DNA of 64,000 bases from QHXW01 sp035297145 (GCA_035297145.1 DATGZN010000101.1:8954-72953); one strand, 5' to 3'. Numbered from the stretch's first letter, positions 43,215 through 52,617 are shown. A program made the numbers and translations. The notes: a model not told the origin generated them from the letters alone.

Positions 43215-43900
43215 TGGCCAACCAACCCCGTCTGGTGGAACTCCGGCGCAATGTACTGAAGCGCAATGATATTGTGGCGGGCGCCCTGCGCCTGCTCTTT
43301 CAGGAGATGGGCGTCACTGTGGTCAGCCTGGTTTCGAGCCCGGGCTCGGGCAAAACTGCGTTCCTGGAAAAGACTCTGACGCGGCTGCAACCGCGTTTCC
43401 GCGTTGGCGCGCTGGTGGGAGACCTAGCCACCGACAACGATGCGCAGCGTCTGGCGCGCAGTCACGCACGAGTCAGCCAGATTGTGACCGGCACCGTCTG
43501 CCACCTGGAAGCTGAAATGATTCGCAACGCCTTGGATGGCTGGAGCCTACCCGAGCTGGATTTCCTTTTCATCGAGAATGTCGGCAATCTGGTATGTCCT
43601 TCATCCTACGATCTGGGCGAGGAACTTCGGGCCGTATTGCTATCGGTGACCGAAGGCGAAGACAAGCCTCTTAAGTACCCGACCATCTTCAACAGCGCCG
43701 ATGTCGCGGTAGTCACAAAAACCGATCTGGCGGAGGCTGTTGAATTTGACTGGCCGGCGGCCGAAACTAACATCCAAAGAGTTCGCCCCGGAATGCGCGT
43801 CCTGCGGGTTTCCGCCAAGACCGGGGCGGGACTAGATGAGTGGCTGGAATTGCTGCAGGGGCTCCGCGCACCAGCCCCTGGCGGCACCAGAGCCTCATAA
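43214..43900 (+). CDS. hypB: Hydrogenase maturation GTPase HypB
   Basis: A 228-residue HypB, the GTPase that powers nickel insertion. The G1 loop is SSPGSGKTAFLEK, followed by VGDLATDNDAQRL, the metal-site Cys/His in TVCHLEAEMI, ENVGNLVCPSSYDLG (G3 region) and TKTDL (G4). It lacks both the N-terminal CxxCGC-type nickel site and the His-rich stretch found in some HypBs, so it is a minimal form with no nickel storage. It overlaps hypA by one base and is the last gene before the convergent gap. Confidence 0.95.
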   Translation: MANQPRLVELRRNVLKRNDIVAGALRLLFQEMGVTVVSLVSSPGSGKTAFLEKTLTRLQPRFRVGALVGDLATDNDAQRLARSHARVSQIVTGTVCHLEAEMIRNALDGWSLPELDFLFIENVGNLVCPSSYDLGEELRAVLLSVTEGEDKPLKYPTIFNSADVAVVTKTDLAEAVEFDWPAAETNIQRVRPGMRVLRVSAKTGAGLDEWLELLQGLRAPAPGGTRAS

Positions 43901-44041
43901 GGTCAAGTGATTGGTGTGCCACCGCAGTAGTTGAGACGCCTTTATGCCGAACGGTTAATATCAGACGACACGTCGGGGACTGGTGTGCGCGTAGAATCGC
44001 CAACTAGCTCGTGTCCGTAGCGGTGTCTTTATCGCCTCCGC

Positions 44042-45088
44042 TCAGCAAATCCGCGGCAGTTGCTCGCCGCTCAACATGTCGAGCACGCGATGGCCGCCGA
44101 TGCGGCTTTCGAGAGTCACGACGCCCGAGTGAGACTCGACCACGCGGCCGATGCGAGTGGCATCTTTGGCGACGGAGAATCCGCGCAAGAGTTCGAGGGT
44201 GTGAGCGGTATCTCGCTCTGGAACGAAGGCCACGAAGCGGCCTTCATTGGCTACGTATAGAGGATCGAGCCCCAGGATTTCACAGGCACCACGGACGGGC
44301 TCGCGAACCGGCACTGCGAGTTCGGTGATCTGAATGCCCAGTCGCGCCGAAGTTGCGATCTCATTGACGGCCGATGCCAAACCGCCGCGGGTCAGATCTC
44401 GCAGGCAGTGTACTTCAATTCCGGCTTCGAGGAGCGCCTCGACTGGCTGCCAGAGCGGCGCAGTGTCGCTTTCAATGGGTGCTTCGAATTCGAGGCCCTC
44501 GCGCACCGAGAGGATGGCCACGCCATGCGCACCCAGATCGCCGCTCACGATGATCGCGTCTCCCGCGCGAACCGCAGCCGGGCCGATATCGAGTGAGGTC
44601 TCGACGGCTCCGATGCCGGCCGTGTTGATGAAGACGCCGTCGCCCTTGCCTTTGTCCACAACTTTGGTATCGCCCGTGACGAGTTCTACGCCGGCGCGTT
44701 CGGCCGCCGCGCGCATGCTGGCCACAATAGTGCGGAGCATCTCCATGGGTAATCCTTCTTCCAGGATGAAGCCGGCGCTCAAGTAAAGTGGCCGGGCGCC
44801 ACACATGGCCAAATCGTTGACCGTGCCGTTCACGGCGAGATCGCCGATGGTGCCGCCGGGAAACACCAACGGCCGGACCACGTAGGAGTCGGTAGTGAAG
44901 GCCAGGCGGGCGCCGTTCACACTGAGTACAGCGCCATCGTGCCGGGCATCGAGCGGAGGGCATCCAAAGGCAGGAAGAAAGATGCGCTCGATGAGTTGAT
45001 TCGTCAGTTTGCCGCCGCCACCGTGCGCCAGCACGATGAAGTCATCGGCTGGGCGCGGCACTGGGCAACTCAGATTCACTTCCTTCAC
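44042..45088 (-). CDS. hypE: Hydrogenase expression/formation protein HypE
   Basis: A 348-residue HypE. It makes the thiocyanate carried on its C-terminal cysteine, from which the cyanide ligand of the NiFe site comes; the required C-terminal Pro-Arg-Ile-Cys is present. The ATP-binding N-terminus reads DFIVLAHGGGGKLTNQLI and the AIRS-type domain includes GDLAVNGTVNDLAMCGA and GDTKVVDKGKGDGVFI. The GTG at 45088 follows GGAAGG. It overlaps the end of hypD by 47 bp in a different frame, unusually long for this operon. The frame open to 45199 lies inside hypD and is not used. Confidence 0.95.
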   Translation of the reverse strand: MKEVNLSCPVPRPADDFIVLAHGGGGKLTNQLIERIFLPAFGCPPLDARHDGAVLSVNGARLAFTTDSYVVRPLVFPGGTIGDLAVNGTVNDLAMCGARPLYLSAGFILEEGLPMEMLRTIVASMRAAAERAGVELVTGDTKVVDKGKGDGVFINTAGIGAVETSLDIGPAAVRAGDAIIVSGDLGAHGVAILSVREGLEFEAPIESDTAPLWQPVEALLEAGIEVHCLRDLTRGGLASAVNEIATSARLGIQITELAVPVREPVRGACEILGLDPLYVANEGRFVAFVPERDTAHTLELLRGFSVAKDATRIGRVVESHSGVVTLESRIGGHRVLDMLSGEQLPRIC

Positions 45089-46175
45089 ATGGGCGCCTTC
45101 CGTAGAGATAATAGGCAGCGCATGCGCCTTCGGAAGATACCATAGGCGCACCGAGCGGAAACTCCGGGGTGCAGCGGGTTCCAAAAGCCGGGCACTCAAA
45201 CGGCTTTTTCAATCCTTGCAGGACCAGACCGGCGATGCATTCACTCGATTCTTCGACCACGCCGACCCCGACCGGGAATCGTTCCTCGGCATCGAAAGCG
45301 CGATAGCGCTCGCGCAGCCGCAGCCCGCTCAACGGAATCTCACCGATGCCGCGCCACTTGCGCGGAGCGACTTCGAACACCTCGGCGATGCGCGCTTGCG
45401 CCGGCCGATTCCCTTCCCTGCGCACCGCGCGCCGGTACTGGTTCTCGACTTCAGCGCGGCCTTGCTCCAGTTGCGCGACCGCCATTTGCACGCCCTCCAG
45501 CAGATCGAGCGGCTCGAAGCCCGTGACCACGATGGGGACGTGCCAGCGCTGGCTGATCGGCTCATACTCCTCCCAGCCCATCACGGTGCAGACGTGGCCG
45601 GCGGCGAGAAAGGCGTGGATGCGGCAATTAGGCGATGCCAGAATGGCTTCCATCGCCGGCGGGACCAGGACATGCGCTACCAGAACCGAGAAATTGCGGA
45701 TGCCCTCGCGTTCGGCCTGCCAGACGGCCATGGCATTGGCGGGCGCCGTGGTCTCGAAGCCCACCGCGAAGAAGACAATCTCGCGCGAGGGGTAGGCACG
45801 CGCCAGTTTTACGGCATCGAGTGGCGAATAAACAATGCGCACGTCCGCGCCCGACGCTTTCACATCCAGCAGGCTCTTCGAAGATCCCGGTACGCGCAGC
45901 ATATCGCCGAAAGAGCAGAAGATCGTACCCGGCAGCGCTGCGATGGCGATAGATTTGTCGATCAGCTCGACTGGAGTCACGCAGACAGGGCAGCCCGGGC
46001 CATGCACCAGCGTGATTTCGGAAGGCAGTAAGTCCATCAGGCCGCTCTTGACTATGGTGTGGGTTTGGCCGCCACACACCTCCATCAACGTCCACGGGCG
46101 GTGCGCGGTCTCGCGAATCAAACGCGCAAGCTGCGTCGCCGTAGCGCTTTCCCGATACTCATCTAGGAATTTCAC
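45042..46175 (-). CDS. hypD: Hydrogenase maturation protein HypD
   Basis: A 377-residue HypD, the Fe-S scaffold on which Fe(CN)2CO is assembled with HypC. Conserved motifs are EVCGGQTHTI, HGPGCPVCVTP, VGFETTAPA and the C-terminal cluster-binding cysteines (C...C) around CIAGLVLQGLKKPFECPAFGTRCTPEFPLGAPMVSSEGACAAYY, where I list only the Cys-rich end as evidence. The GTG at 46175 overlaps the hypC stop (GTGA), so translation is coupled. The frame open to 46322 lies inside hypC. Confidence 0.95.
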   Translation of the reverse strand: MKFLDEYRESATATQLARLIRETAHRPWTLMEVCGGQTHTIVKSGLMDLLPSEITLVHGPGCPVCVTPVELIDKSIAIAALPGTIFCSFGDMLRVPGSSKSLLDVKASGADVRIVYSPLDAVKLARAYPSREIVFFAVGFETTAPANAMAVWQAEREGIRNFSVLVAHVLVPPAMEAILASPNCRIHAFLAAGHVCTVMGWEEYEPISQRWHVPIVVTGFEPLDLLEGVQMAVAQLEQGRAEVENQYRRAVRREGNRPAQARIAEVFEVAPRKWRGIGEIPLSGLRLRERYRAFDAEERFPVGVGVVEESSECIAGLVLQGLKKPFECPAFGTRCTPEFPLGAPMVSSEGACAAYYLYGRRPCEGSESELPSAAPSR

Positions 46176-46423
46176 GGGCCTTCCAGCTCTTCGAGTTGCT
46201 CCATTTCGCGCAAGGTCTCGAAAATCTTTTGCGCCTCGGCTTGATCCACGACACTCAAGGAGAAGCCTACATGGACGAGCACGTAATCTCCGACCGCGGC
46301 TTCTGGCGTATAAGCCAGGCACACTTCTTTCAGCACGCCGCCGAAATCGACCTTGCCGCGCCGAAAGTTAAGACCCTCCTCTTCGATGAGGCTGACCAGC
46401 TTGCCCGGCACCGCGAGACACAT
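46172..46423 (-). CDS. hypC: Hydrogenase maturation chaperone HypC
   Basis: An 83-residue HypC with the diagnostic MCLAVPGK start, whose Cys2 binds the Fe(CN)2CO group and the hydrogenase large-subunit precursor. Further HypC residues are VDFGGVLKEVCLAY and GDYVLVHVGFSLSVVDQAEA. The ribosome-binding site GGAGGA lies within the 3' end of hypF, which stops 3 bp upstream. The stop overlaps the hypD start. Confidence 0.96.
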   Translation of the reverse strand: MCLAVPGKLVSLIEEEGLNFRRGKVDFGGVLKEVCLAYTPEAAVGDYVLVHVGFSLSVVDQAEAQKIFETLREMEQLEELEGP

Positions 46424-46426
46424 GCT

Positions 46427-48646
46427 CTATCCTCCCACGCCCAGCGCTGCGATGACCGCCTGTCCCAGTGCGACGCCGCCGTCGTTGGGCGGAACACGCT
46501 GGTGCGTGTACACCTGAAACCCGCGCGCTTCGAGCAATGCCGCCGTCCGCTCCACCAAGTAACCATTTTGGAAGACTCCGCCGCTCAGCGCCACTTGCGG
46601 TACGCCGGATTGTTCGGCAACGCTCACGATCCAGTTGGCCAGAGCGTTGTGAAAGCGGGCGGAAATACGCGATGCATCTTCACCGTGGACCACGTCGCGG
46701 CGCACGGCCTCGATCATCGGAGCCCAATCGCCATCGATGAGCGGATAGGCGTCGTCTGTCGCTTCGTCAATCTGGCGTTCCAGAAGCATCGCCGCCTGTC
46801 CTTCGAAACGGCTTTCATCGGCAACTCCCGCGATGGATGCGACCGCATCGAACAGCCGGCCGGCGCTCGTGGTCCACGGCGCGTTCACACCGCGTGCCAG
46901 CATTTGTAACACAACCGATCGCTGCGGCCGTTCGGGAACTGCCTCCGGCCCGACCGCGGCTGCGAGCAAGCTTGCGGCCGAGCGCCAACCTTCGCGTACC
47001 GCTGCTTCGCCACCCGGCAGCCGAAACGGGCGAAAGTGTGCAACGCGCTCGAACTTCGCGCCATCCGCCAGGAAGAATTCCCCGCCCCAAATCGTGCCGT
47101 CGGTTCCGTAGCCCGTGCCATCCCATGAGACACCCAGGTACGGCCCGCGCAGCCCGTTTTCAGCGGCGCACGCGGCCACGTGCGCCTGATGGTGCTGGAT
47201 CTGTACGACGGGCAGCCCCGAAGCCAAGGCCCAGCGCGTCGAAGCGTAATCGGGATGCAGATCGCAGGCCACCAGCTTCGGCTCGAAGCGATAGAGCCGG
47301 CAGAGATCGCTGATTGCGCGCTTGAAGGCAGTCCGCGCTTGCAAGGTATCCAGATCTCCCACATGCTGGCTGAGAAAAACCTGCTGTCCGGCAGCAATCG
47401 CTATGGTGTTTTTCAAATGCCCGCCCACCGCGAGCACAGGCGACAGATCGAATCCCATGAATACAGGCAGCGGCGCGTACCCTCTGGCTCGTCGCATCAC
47501 GCTGGCGCGACCGCGCACCACGCGAGCCACCGAATCGTCACAAGACCGGGCGATGGCACGGTCATGCACCAGAAATAGATCGGCGATTTCACTCATCCGC
47601 GTGCGGGCGTCATCGTTATCGGTGGCAATCGGCTCATCACTGAGGTTGCCGCTCGTAGCAACCACCGGGAACGGGTGGGCCTCCATCAGAAGGTGATGCA
47701 GCGGCGAATAAGGGAGCATCACGCCAAGATATGGCGAAGAACTTGCTACGTTCTGAGCGATTCCAGGCCTGCCATTCGGTCGCAGCAGCACGATGGGTGC
47801 GGCGGCGGATGTCAATAGCCGCTCCTCGGCCAGCGAGACGTGGCAATACTGGCGAACCATTTCGAGCGAAGGCATCATCACCGCGAAGGGTTTCTCCTCA
47901 CGGCCTTTGCGGATGCGCAGGCGCGCCACGGCATCAGACTGCCGCGCGTCCACCAGCAATTGAAATCCGCCAATCCCCTTGAGAGCAACAATTCCACCAG
48001 CGAGAATCGTCTCAGCAGCGCGCTCGATGGGCGGCTCCTCAACAGCCGCGCCCTGCTCCACAGCCCACAACCGGGGGCCACATCGCGAGCAGGCATTCGG
48101 CTGGGCGTGAAAGCGCCGGTCCAGAGGATCGGCGTATTCGCGCTGGCATTCCGGACACATGGCGAATGCGCGCATTGTGGTGCGCGGCCGATCATAAGGG
48201 ATGTCTTCGATGATGGTGTATCGCGGACCGCAATGAGTGCAGTTGGTAAACGCATAGCCGTAGCGCCGGTCAGCAGGATCCCGCAACTCCGCCAGACAAG
48301 CAGGACACGTGGCGAGATCCGGCTGCACGCTGGCTGTCTTATCGGCTGCCTGGTCGGAAGTACGGATCTCGAAACCACGCAGGCCGGTGGGCGCGAGGAC
48401 GGCGGTCTCGCGGGTCAAAACGACCGCGGCGCCGGGCTTTTCGGCGTCCAGACGATCCAGGAATCGATCCAGTACCTCGGAAGCGCCTTCGACCTCTAAA
48501 ATAAGGCCGGCGCTGGAGTTACACACCCAGCCGGACAGCCCCAATTCCACCGCGAGCCGGTAAACGAACGGCCGGAAGCCGACGCCCTGGACAGCGCCAC
48601 TGAGGGCAACATGCAAGCGCACGGTGTTCGATTCCGCAACAGCCAT
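46427..48646 (-). CDS. hypF: Carbamoyltransferase HypF
   Basis: A 739-residue HypF, which converts carbamoyl phosphate and ATP to a carbamoyl group that is passed to HypE. Domains in order are an N-terminal acylphosphatase domain (GAVQGVGFRPFVYRLA at 17-32), two HypF zinc-finger units (CPAC...CTHC and CPEC...CSRC), a YrdC-like domain, and a C-terminal Kae1-like carbamoyltransferase (HHQAHVAACAAENG, ALSGGVFQN). Length is normal. It heads the hypFCDE operon. The Shine-Dalgarno AAGGAGG is only one base from the ATG, unusually close. Confidence 0.95.
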   Translation of the reverse strand: MAVAESNTVRLHVALSGAVQGVGFRPFVYRLAVELGLSGWVCNSSAGLILEVEGASEVLDRFLDRLDAEKPGAAVVLTRETAVLAPTGLRGFEIRTSDQAADKTASVQPDLATCPACLAELRDPADRRYGYAFTNCTHCGPRYTIIEDIPYDRPRTTMRAFAMCPECQREYADPLDRRFHAQPNACSRCGPRLWAVEQGAAVEEPPIERAAETILAGGIVALKGIGGFQLLVDARQSDAVARLRIRKGREEKPFAVMMPSLEMVRQYCHVSLAEERLLTSAAAPIVLLRPNGRPGIAQNVASSSPYLGVMLPYSPLHHLLMEAHPFPVVATSGNLSDEPIATDNDDARTRMSEIADLFLVHDRAIARSCDDSVARVVRGRASVMRRARGYAPLPVFMGFDLSPVLAVGGHLKNTIAIAAGQQVFLSQHVGDLDTLQARTAFKRAISDLCRLYRFEPKLVACDLHPDYASTRWALASGLPVVQIQHHQAHVAACAAENGLRGPYLGVSWDGTGYGTDGTIWGGEFFLADGAKFERVAHFRPFRLPGGEAAVREGWRSAASLLAAAVGPEAVPERPQRSVVLQMLARGVNAPWTTSAGRLFDAVASIAGVADESRFEGQAAMLLERQIDEATDDAYPLIDGDWAPMIEAVRRDVVHGEDASRISARFHNALANWIVSVAEQSGVPQVALSGGVFQNGYLVERTAALLEARGFQVYTHQRVPPNDGGVALGQAVIAALGVGG

Positions 48647-48758
48647 TCCTCCTTAACAGTACAACGCCCGGCAGGCATACCATGGGATGTGCGGCCCCCA
48701 GTTTCCCGGAACAAAATCCGGCCAAATCCGTATGAGCGTTCTTAGAGGATTGCGCAAA

Positions 48759-50465
48759 ATGAGAATCGCCGGCGTCCTGCTGCTCTTTGCCTGTTCGACA
48801 GTCAACCTGCCCGCGACGTCCCAGAGCCACTACTGCTGGACCGAGGGGATGCGGCGATTCGACGTCACCGCGCGCGGACCGGTCGAGTTCAGCGATGACG
48901 ATCGGGATGTGAAACGGCTCTCACCCGGCGGCTACTTCCGCGTGGAGGAGAACTACGTCCTCTTATTCGCCGGCCGCTGGTACGAGGTAAGCGCGGACTC
49001 GCTGGGCCGGTTGTCGCGCACTTATTATGACCACGGGCGCGAGCGGCCGTTGGACAGCCAGGGCCAGGCATGGCTGATGCGCGCGATGCCAGAGGCTATC
49101 CGCCATACCGGACTGGGCGCGGGTCCCAGACTGCAACGAATCCTTAAGCAGAGCGGACCGGCCGCAGCGTTGACCGAGATTTCGAGAATCGACAGCGACG
49201 AATCGAAACGGATCTATCTCCAGGAGCTCATTACGAAAAATGGGCTGGGCCGGGAGCCTTTGGAAGGCGCCATGCTGCAAGCGCGCAAAATCGGCTCGGA
49301 CGACGAGAAGAGCGACCTGCTGAGATCCGTGGCGCCCTACTATCTGAAGGATGGGCTGCGCGAGCCGATCTATCAGGTGGCTGGGACCATCGGTTCCGAC
49401 GAGGATCGCGCCAATGTGCTTTGCGACCTGGTCGACCGGGATCTCGCTTCACGGGAAAGCCTGAAGTTGGCGGCTAAGACGGCGAATCACATCGGTTCAG
49501 ATGAGGAGAAGGCCAAGGTCCTGGTGAAGGTGGCCGAGCGATACAAAGGCGATCGCGAGGTCGGCCGGGCCTTGCTGGCCAGCGCGAGCACCATCGGATC
49601 GGACGAAGAGCGGCACCGCGTTCTCGCGGCCGCACTGGCAGCAAGCGGCAACGATCGTGAAATGCTGCAGGAAGCGTTGCGTTCGGGAGCCGGCATAGGG
49701 TCGGATGAAGAAAAAGCCGCACTGCTCACCCAGGCTGCTCCGCATTACCTGGAAGACGATTTCACGCGCCGTGCCTTTTTCGAAGCCGCTGGCACGATCG
49801 GTTCCGATGAAGAGCGGCGGAAAGTTCTGTCGGCGCTGTTGCGCCGCTCCGGCCTGACGGATGCAACGCTTGCCGATGTCGCCCGTTGCGCCAAGTCCAT
49901 CGGCTCCGACGAAGAAAAGGCCGGTGTGTTAGCCGAGATGGCGGATGCCAACCTGCAAAATCCTGCGGTGCGCACGGCTTTCTTTGCGGCTACGGACAGC
50001 ATCGGCTCGGACGAGGAGCGCAAGAAGGTACTGGTGGCTGTGGCGCACCACGCCGGCAATAGCGCCGAGATTCTCTCGGAAATCGCGCGATCCGCCAGGC
50101 ACATCGGCTCGGATGACGAGAAGGCGGAAGTGCTGGCAGAGGTCGCGTCGGCCCACTCGCCGAATAGCCAGCTTCGCGACGAGTTTTTCGCGGCAGTCGA
50201 TTCCATTGGTTCTGAAGACGAGCGCGGCAAAGTCCTGTCCACGATGCTACGGACGCGCAGCCTCGGAAAGGAGACCGTGATTCGCGTGATCGAATCCGCG
50301 GAACGCATCTCCTCAGACGAGATCAAAGCCAACATCCTCACCAAAGTCGTCGAATCCCCGGCCGGTGACGACCCACAGGTTCGCGCGGCTCTGCAGAAGG
50401 CGCTAAAGTCCATCCAATCCGACGGCGAGTACCGGCGGATCATGTCAGCGTACACGAAGCAGTAA
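48759..50465 (+). CDS. Secreted protein of 34-residue IGSDEE(K/R) repeats
   Basis: A 568-residue protein with a signal peptide (MRIAGVLLLFACSTVNLPATSQ) and a ~95-residue N-terminal region rich in beta strands. The rest is an array of about 13 helical units of 34 residues, each beginning I-G-S-D-E-E-(K/R)-x-x-V-L. Units alternate between the K type and the R type, giving a 68-residue super-repeat, and helix ends alternate accordingly (for example FFEAAGT versus VARCAKS). It should fold as an alpha solenoid, probably a protein- or peptide-binding scaffold in the periplasm. The ATG at 48759 has AGAGGA upstream; 48732 is an alternative. No catalytic motif is seen. Confidence 0.82.
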   Translation: MRIAGVLLLFACSTVNLPATSQSHYCWTEGMRRFDVTARGPVEFSDDDRDVKRLSPGGYFRVEENYVLLFAGRWYEVSADSLGRLSRTYYDHGRERPLDSQGQAWLMRAMPEAIRHTGLGAGPRLQRILKQSGPAAALTEISRIDSDESKRIYLQELITKNGLGREPLEGAMLQARKIGSDDEKSDLLRSVAPYYLKDGLREPIYQVAGTIGSDEDRANVLCDLVDRDLASRESLKLAAKTANHIGSDEEKAKVLVKVAERYKGDREVGRALLASASTIGSDEERHRVLAAALAASGNDREMLQEALRSGAGIGSDEEKAALLTQAAPHYLEDDFTRRAFFEAAGTIGSDEERRKVLSALLRRSGLTDATLADVARCAKSIGSDEEKAGVLAEMADANLQNPAVRTAFFAATDSIGSDEERKKVLVAVAHHAGNSAEILSEIARSARHIGSDDEKAEVLAEVASAHSPNSQLRDEFFAAVDSIGSEDERGKVLSTMLRTRSLGKETVIRVIESAERISSDEIKANILTKVVESPAGDDPQVRAALQKALKSIQSDGEYRRIMSAYTKQ

Positions 50466-50787
50466 TCCGTTTCCAACGGGACTCCGGCGCCCCCCCAACA
50501 GCCCCAGGATCCCTCCGTAAGCCCGGCTCACGAAGCTCGGGCCGCTCCCTCTGCGCTCTCTCCATTGCCAGGTACGAACCGTAAACGCTGAGCAGCAGTT
50601 CTGCCGCGTCCTGAACCGGCGAGCACTCGACGCGGTACGCGTCAACCAGGTTATTTTCTTGGGTGTTCTCGGCGACTCGGCGTCTCGGCGGCTCGGCGTT
50701 GAAAAGTAGTCGTTCGCTTTAGCACTAAGTACAGTCCCGCGAGTACCCTCCCCCGAAATCCCGTAGAATGAATTTGGGTTGCATCGG
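50466..50787. other. 322-bp intergenic region with an 8-bp tandem repeat
   Basis: The gap between the repeat protein and gamma-glutamyltransferase. The only structure I see is four tandem octamers CTCGGCG(A/T/G) at 50668-50699. No gene or RNA is recognised. Confidence 0.5.
50668..50699 (+). repeat. Four tandem CTCGGCGn octamers
   Basis: CTCGGCGA, CTCGGCGT, CTCGGCGG, CTCGGCGT in direct succession. On the other strand they read CGCCGAG units. Short arrays like this occur between genes in many bacteria and are of unknown function; the period is too short for a CRISPR. Confidence 0.7.
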
Positions 50788-52617
50788 ATGACCATCAGAC
50801 TTACGCTTTTCCTGCTCGCCGCAGTGAGCCTTTTTGCGCAGCGCCCCCGCGATTTCGAGCGGCAAGTGCGGCACGCGTCTCGAGGGGTACATGGCGCGGT
50901 GGCCGCGGGCAGTGATTACGCGGTGGATGCGGGCATGCGCATGTATTACAAAGGCGGTAACGCCGTGGACGTTGGCGTGGCCACCACGTTCGCCGCCGCC
51001 GTCTCCGAGTTTTCGCACATCGGGTTTGGCGGCGAGGCGCCCATTCTCATCCGCACGCGCGACGGCAAAGTGCACGCGATCGCCGGCGTGGGCACCATGC
51101 CCAAAATGGCCACTGCCGAATTCTTCCGCACGCGCCAGATACAGCCGGGCGAACTAACGTCGGCCCCGGAGAAGGGCGGATTGAAAGGCATGGTCCCGGT
51201 CGCCGGACTCATGCCCGCGCTGGTTCCCGGCATGGTGGATGCAGAACTCGTGGCTCTTCGCGAGTACGGCACCAAATCTTTCAGCGAAGTGATCGCCCCG
51301 GCCATCGATCTGGCGGATGGCCTGGGAATCGACGAAACTCGCGCGGGCGCGATCGAGCGCAATGTCCGCTTCTTCGAGCTCTGGCCCACTTCGGCGCACG
51401 TCTTCATTCCCGGCGATCGCGTCACTATGCCCGGCGAGATTTTCCGCCAGCCCGATCTGGCGCGGACCCTGCGTTCGATGGCCGAGGTCGAAAAGAAGGC
51501 GCTGGCTGGGGGCGCGAGCCGCACCGCTGCTATTGACGCCGTGCGGGATTATTTCTACCGCGGTGATATTGCGCGTCGCATCGACAAGTTCAGCCGTGAG
51601 AACCAGGGATTGCTGCGCTACGAGGACATGGCCGCCTTTCACCTGGCACCCGAGGATCCCGTAACCACCACGTTTCAAGGCATACAAGTGTACAAGCCCG
51701 GTTTCTGGAGTCAGGGCCCGGCGCTGGTTGAGGCTTTGAATATCCTGGAAAGCTACGACCTGCGTGCCATGCGATGGAACTCGACGGACTATCTCCACAC
51801 GCTGGTGGAAGCGCTGAAGCTGGCCTACGCCGACCGCGACACCTACTACGGCGACCCGAAATTCAATCACATTCCGGCCGACCGTCTGCTCTCAAAGGAC
51901 TACGCGGCCGAACGGCGGAAGCTGATCGGCGCGGTTGCTTCACTCGATTTTCGGCCGGGCAAGATTGGCCCACACCCGCCACTGCATCCTTCCGAAGCCG
52001 AGACGGTGCACTTCAAAATCGACGACGCACTCATGGCGCGCGACACCACGTGCGTGGACGCCATCGATAAGGATGGCATCATGTTCTCGTCCACTCCGTC
52101 TGGCGCGTGGCTCCCGTCGGTGATCGCGGGCGATACCGGAATCTCGCTCACGCAGCGCGCGCAGAGTTTTCTCCTCGTCCCAGGTCATCCCAACGAACTG
52201 GCTGGTGGAAAGCGGCCGCGCATCACGCTAAGCCCGACATTGGTTTTGAAAGACGACAAACCATATCTTGCGCTCTCTACGCCGGGCGGCGACAATCAGG
52301 ATCAGTCGCTGCTGCAAATCCTGCTCGACGTGGTTGAGTTCGGCATGAATGCCGAGCAGGCCATCGAAGCGCCGCGTTTCCAAACGCGCCATCTGGTATC
52401 GAGCTTCGACAATCACGCCATGAACCCCGGCGACCTTCTGCTGGACGAGCGCATCAATGCAACCGTAGCGACGGAACTCGCCGAGCGTCACCATCGCGTG
52501 GGAACGCGCTCGCGCTGGGCAAGCGGCGCCGCGCCCGTGCTGATTCGCGTCACGCCTGACGGCGTGATCGAAGCGGGCGCTGACCCCTACGCATATCGCG
52601 AAGCGCGCGCGTGGTAA
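50788..52617 (+). CDS. Gamma-glutamyltransferase
   Basis: A 609-residue Ntn-hydrolase that transfers or hydrolyses the gamma-glutamyl group of glutathione and related compounds. It has a signal peptide (LTLFLLAAVSLFAQ) and so acts outside the cytoplasm. The early block VHGAVAAGSDYAVDAGMRMYYKGGNAVDVGVAT is diagnostic. The nucleophile is a Thr in RDTTCVDAIDKDG at about residue 419, where autocleavage would make the large and small subunits. GGDNQDQSLLQILLDVVEFGMNAEQAIEAPRF is the usual small-subunit block. The ATG at 50788 is preferred over a TTG at 50779. The DUF72 gene follows with no gap. Confidence 0.93.
   Translation: MTIRLTLFLLAAVSLFAQRPRDFERQVRHASRGVHGAVAAGSDYAVDAGMRMYYKGGNAVDVGVATTFAAAVSEFSHIGFGGEAPILIRTRDGKVHAIAGVGTMPKMATAEFFRTRQIQPGELTSAPEKGGLKGMVPVAGLMPALVPGMVDAELVALREYGTKSFSEVIAPAIDLADGLGIDETRAGAIERNVRFFELWPTSAHVFIPGDRVTMPGEIFRQPDLARTLRSMAEVEKKALAGGASRTAAIDAVRDYFYRGDIARRIDKFSRENQGLLRYEDMAAFHLAPEDPVTTTFQGIQVYKPGFWSQGPALVEALNILESYDLRAMRWNSTDYLHTLVEALKLAYADRDTYYGDPKFNHIPADRLLSKDYAAERRKLIGAVASLDFRPGKIGPHPPLHPSEAETVHFKIDDALMARDTTCVDAIDKDGIMFSSTPSGAWLPSVIAGDTGISLTQRAQSFLLVPGHPNELAGGKRPRITLSPTLVLKDDKPYLALSTPGGDNQDQSLLQILLDVVEFGMNAEQAIEAPRFQTRHLVSSFDNHAMNPGDLLLDERINATVATELAERHHRVGTRSRWASGAAPVLIRVTPDGVIEAGADPYAYREARAW

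Noticed and set aside
50668..50699. Possible CRISPR array
   Set aside because: The period is 8 bp with no spacers and no cas genes are present; it is a simple tandem array.
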